A DNA stretch of 64,000 nt. Source: Gastrodia elata (lineage: Eukaryota > Streptophyta > Magnoliopsida > Asparagales > Orchidaceae). This document shows, in pieces, positions 62,189-64,000 of this stretch. Made by a program: the position numbers and the translations under genes. Below the pieces are notes generated by a model. The model was not told the DNA's origin. It worked only from the letters and a program-made list of their open reading frames with translations, and searched no databases. The DNA is taken from contig CM028672.1 in the NCBI GenBank assembly GCA_016760335.1, positions 60,056,635-60,120,634 of the forward strand. The letters run 5' to 3'. Position 1 is the first letter of the stretch. The number at the start of each line of letters is the position of its first letter.

Positions 62189-64000
62189 TTTTTTTCTTTG
62201 TAAAAATTATCTAAAAAGGAAGGATACAGAAAAAACAGGACTGCGAATGTACAAGAAACCTAATCAAACTAGAAACCTGAAGACAGCCCCAAGAAATCAG
62301 ACCCAAGGTATAATCTAAAAGGTCCAATAAAGAGAAAAGAAAACTTAAACTGGTAAACAATAAAAGAGAATATAAACAAAATTCACAAAAAAGATCACAT
62401 TACAAAAACACTGAGGAAAGCTCACTGCCTCCAAATAGGAGGACAAAACCACGGAACGAGAAAGACCAAAATTGGATGCCGAACAGCAACAAGAGATCAG
62501 CAACGCAAACAAATCCCAGAATAAGCTCCAACGAAGAGGAAAGGACAGCAGCACCAAGCGAAGACGGGCCGGCCAGCAAGCGACGAAACCAAGAGATCAG
62601 GAAGAAGACCACCAAGGGCAAGACAGTAGCAGCACCAAACAAAACGAACTTAAACACAGAAATTAGCAAAAAACGGAAGAGAGACTGCCCGCCAGGCTAG
62701 ACAAAGATCCACAGACGACAAAAAGAGCCAGATGCACATACACCGGCAACCAAATAAAACATAAACGAAAACAACCAAACAACAGCAGCCAACACAACAG
62801 AAAAAGACCAAAAAACCAGCTTAACTGCAAGGAAACAGAACATCACAGAAAAAGCCATCGAAGACCATCCAAAGATCTGCTACAACCCAGCCACAGACGC
62901 AGCAAGGGAGCCAACCCCCAGCCGCCGCCCTGCCATAGGCACAAACCAAAGAGCCAACCCCCAGCCACAGCCACAAACCAAAGAGCCAAACCTCAATCGC
63001 AGCCCAGCCGCAACCACAAACTAAGTACCAAACCGCAACAAACCCCAAACGAGGCAACAAAAAAAACAGCCTTAGAAAAATGAGGCTCATGAGAGAAAAA
63101 AAAATCAGCCATAGCACCAACGACAACCAGCCTTAGAAATAACAAACTTCAGAAAAGAAGAAAACTGGACCCAAACCGAGAAGCAACACCCCACCGATAG
63201 AGTCAACCAAAACGAGAAGCAGCAAACCCACCGACAGGAAAGCAGCTCAAAACCAATCAAGAGATTGAGATTGCAAATTTACCTTTTAAATCGTGGCTCT
63301 TGAGAGAGCCCCATGAGAAATATTTATCCTCATAAGTTTTTAAAATGATGTTGATTTCATTGTGAATCGTAGCAATAATTTTCTGAGCATTCGTGGGAAT
63401 ACAATTATATTTTGCTTTGTTTCTACTATTCCATATATGTCATAGAACTAAAGCAGCAAATAAATTTCTCCAAAGTAAAATGTTATTTGCCATTCTCCAA
63501 AGGAAAATGTTAATGATTGAAGGAATGCAAAAGTTCCAAATCCAAGTAAGAAAACAAGGCATCTTTATAGTTCTGCAGCAGTTCCATATGTTGGTTAAGT
63601 TTAGTTTGTCATTAAGACACAAATCGGAGTTTGTTTTTTTTTTCAAGAGCGAGAATCGGGTAGTGAAAGATAATCCCAGGAATGAGGTGAGGAGGTAAAA
63701 GCTTGTTTATCAAATCCATATTCCAGCTTAGCTCATTTGAGTATATTTCTCCTAACCGAAGTTTAGGTCTATGAATAATATCCGATAAATTTGCAATCGG
63801 TTCCATTTGGTTCCAGTTGTCGAACCAGAAACTGTTATCAGCATCAAGCTCATCCCAACAAAGAGTCTCTTCAGTAATATCACGGTGACTTAGCATCCTG
63901 CTCCAAACTTTGGAATCAATTATTTTATGATTGATTTGAGCCGGGTGCTTAGTCGCACAGTATTTAGCCAACAGAAGTTGAACCCAAAGAGAGTTGGTGG
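62171..64000 (-). mobile_element. Antisense LINE (L1-type), 3' part, runs off the window
   Basis: Twenty-five Ts at 62171-62195 are the complement of a poly-A tail, inserted beside a (TA)n run (62137-62170). Upstream on the minus strand, 63440-63646 and 63612-63971 encode VWSRMLSHRDITEETLCW, SFWFDNWNQM and IPSIINIFLWRMANN, the region after reverse transcriptase in plant L1 elements (zf-RVT). Minus-strand 62400-63130 is GC-richer untranslated or decayed 3' sequence. The 5' part lies beyond 64000. Confidence 0.8.
63440..63971 (-). pseudogene. LINE polyprotein C-terminal region (partial, frameshifted)
   Basis: Two overlapping minus-strand frames cover what should be one reading frame, so there is a frameshift at about 63612-63646. 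Residues typical of the zf-RVT neighbourhood (W.RM..HRD, FWFDNW, FLWRMA.N) are visible. Reverse transcriptase itself would lie past the right edge. Confidence 0.7.

Noticed and set aside
62821..63126. 101-codon minus-strand ORF rich in W, G, L and V
   Set aside because: Low-complexity sequence within the 3' region of a LINE; no recognised protein and no start context.

Overview
The window is nuclear DNA of a flowering plant: AT-rich, with one intron-rich gene and a dense pile of retrotransposons. The gene's protein resembles monocot farnesyl diphosphate synthases (for example the ending SFLHKIYKRQK), so a non-grass monocot is a reasonable but unproven guess.

960-20456 (+): a complete farnesyl diphosphate synthase gene, with 12 exons and 348 codons and no frame break when spliced at GT-AG sites. 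Its 20 kb span is mostly transposons in introns 4 and 7. Intron 4 holds a degraded antisense Ty1-copia element, an LTR-like piece with a 20-bp stem hairpin, and a 74-bp dimeric minisatellite. Intron 7 holds a LINE fragment, a Ty1-copia gag/pol fragment with a short LTR deletion derivative nested in it (TSD TATAT), a MITE-like element, and a broken second copy of exon 10.

20775-31160: a decayed copia element sits just past the gene. A gene-free AT-rich stretch follows, with two tRNA-like SINE candidates and a copia integrase fragment.

31165-61015: a nested retrotransposon cluster. A LINE reverse transcriptase fragment followed by an LTR-derived segment (S) occurs twice in tandem. Unit 1 was split by one giant solo LTR (E1). 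Unit 2 was split by two (E2, E3), and E3 was in turn split by a near-complete Ty3-gypsy Tekay/Del-type element (46258-57844). All four insertions have 5-bp target-site duplications (TGTCT, AGTAT, AAGGT, ATAAT), and an unoccupied E1 site survives in unit 2.

The most unusual object is the gypsy element's 5' LTR. Its first half is replaced by an inverted copy of its own 3' half, giving a palindrome of about 3.2 kb. Both outer ends of the element are therefore the U5 terminus, yet a matching duplication flanks it.

61079-64000: a shorter LTR-like element, then the 3' part of an antisense LINE whose poly-A tail abuts a (TA)n tract and which runs off the right edge. FPS is the only gene in the window that looks functional; every retroelement reading frame seen is broken. 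Boundaries read by eye are good to a few bases where a TSD is given and to tens of bases elsewhere.
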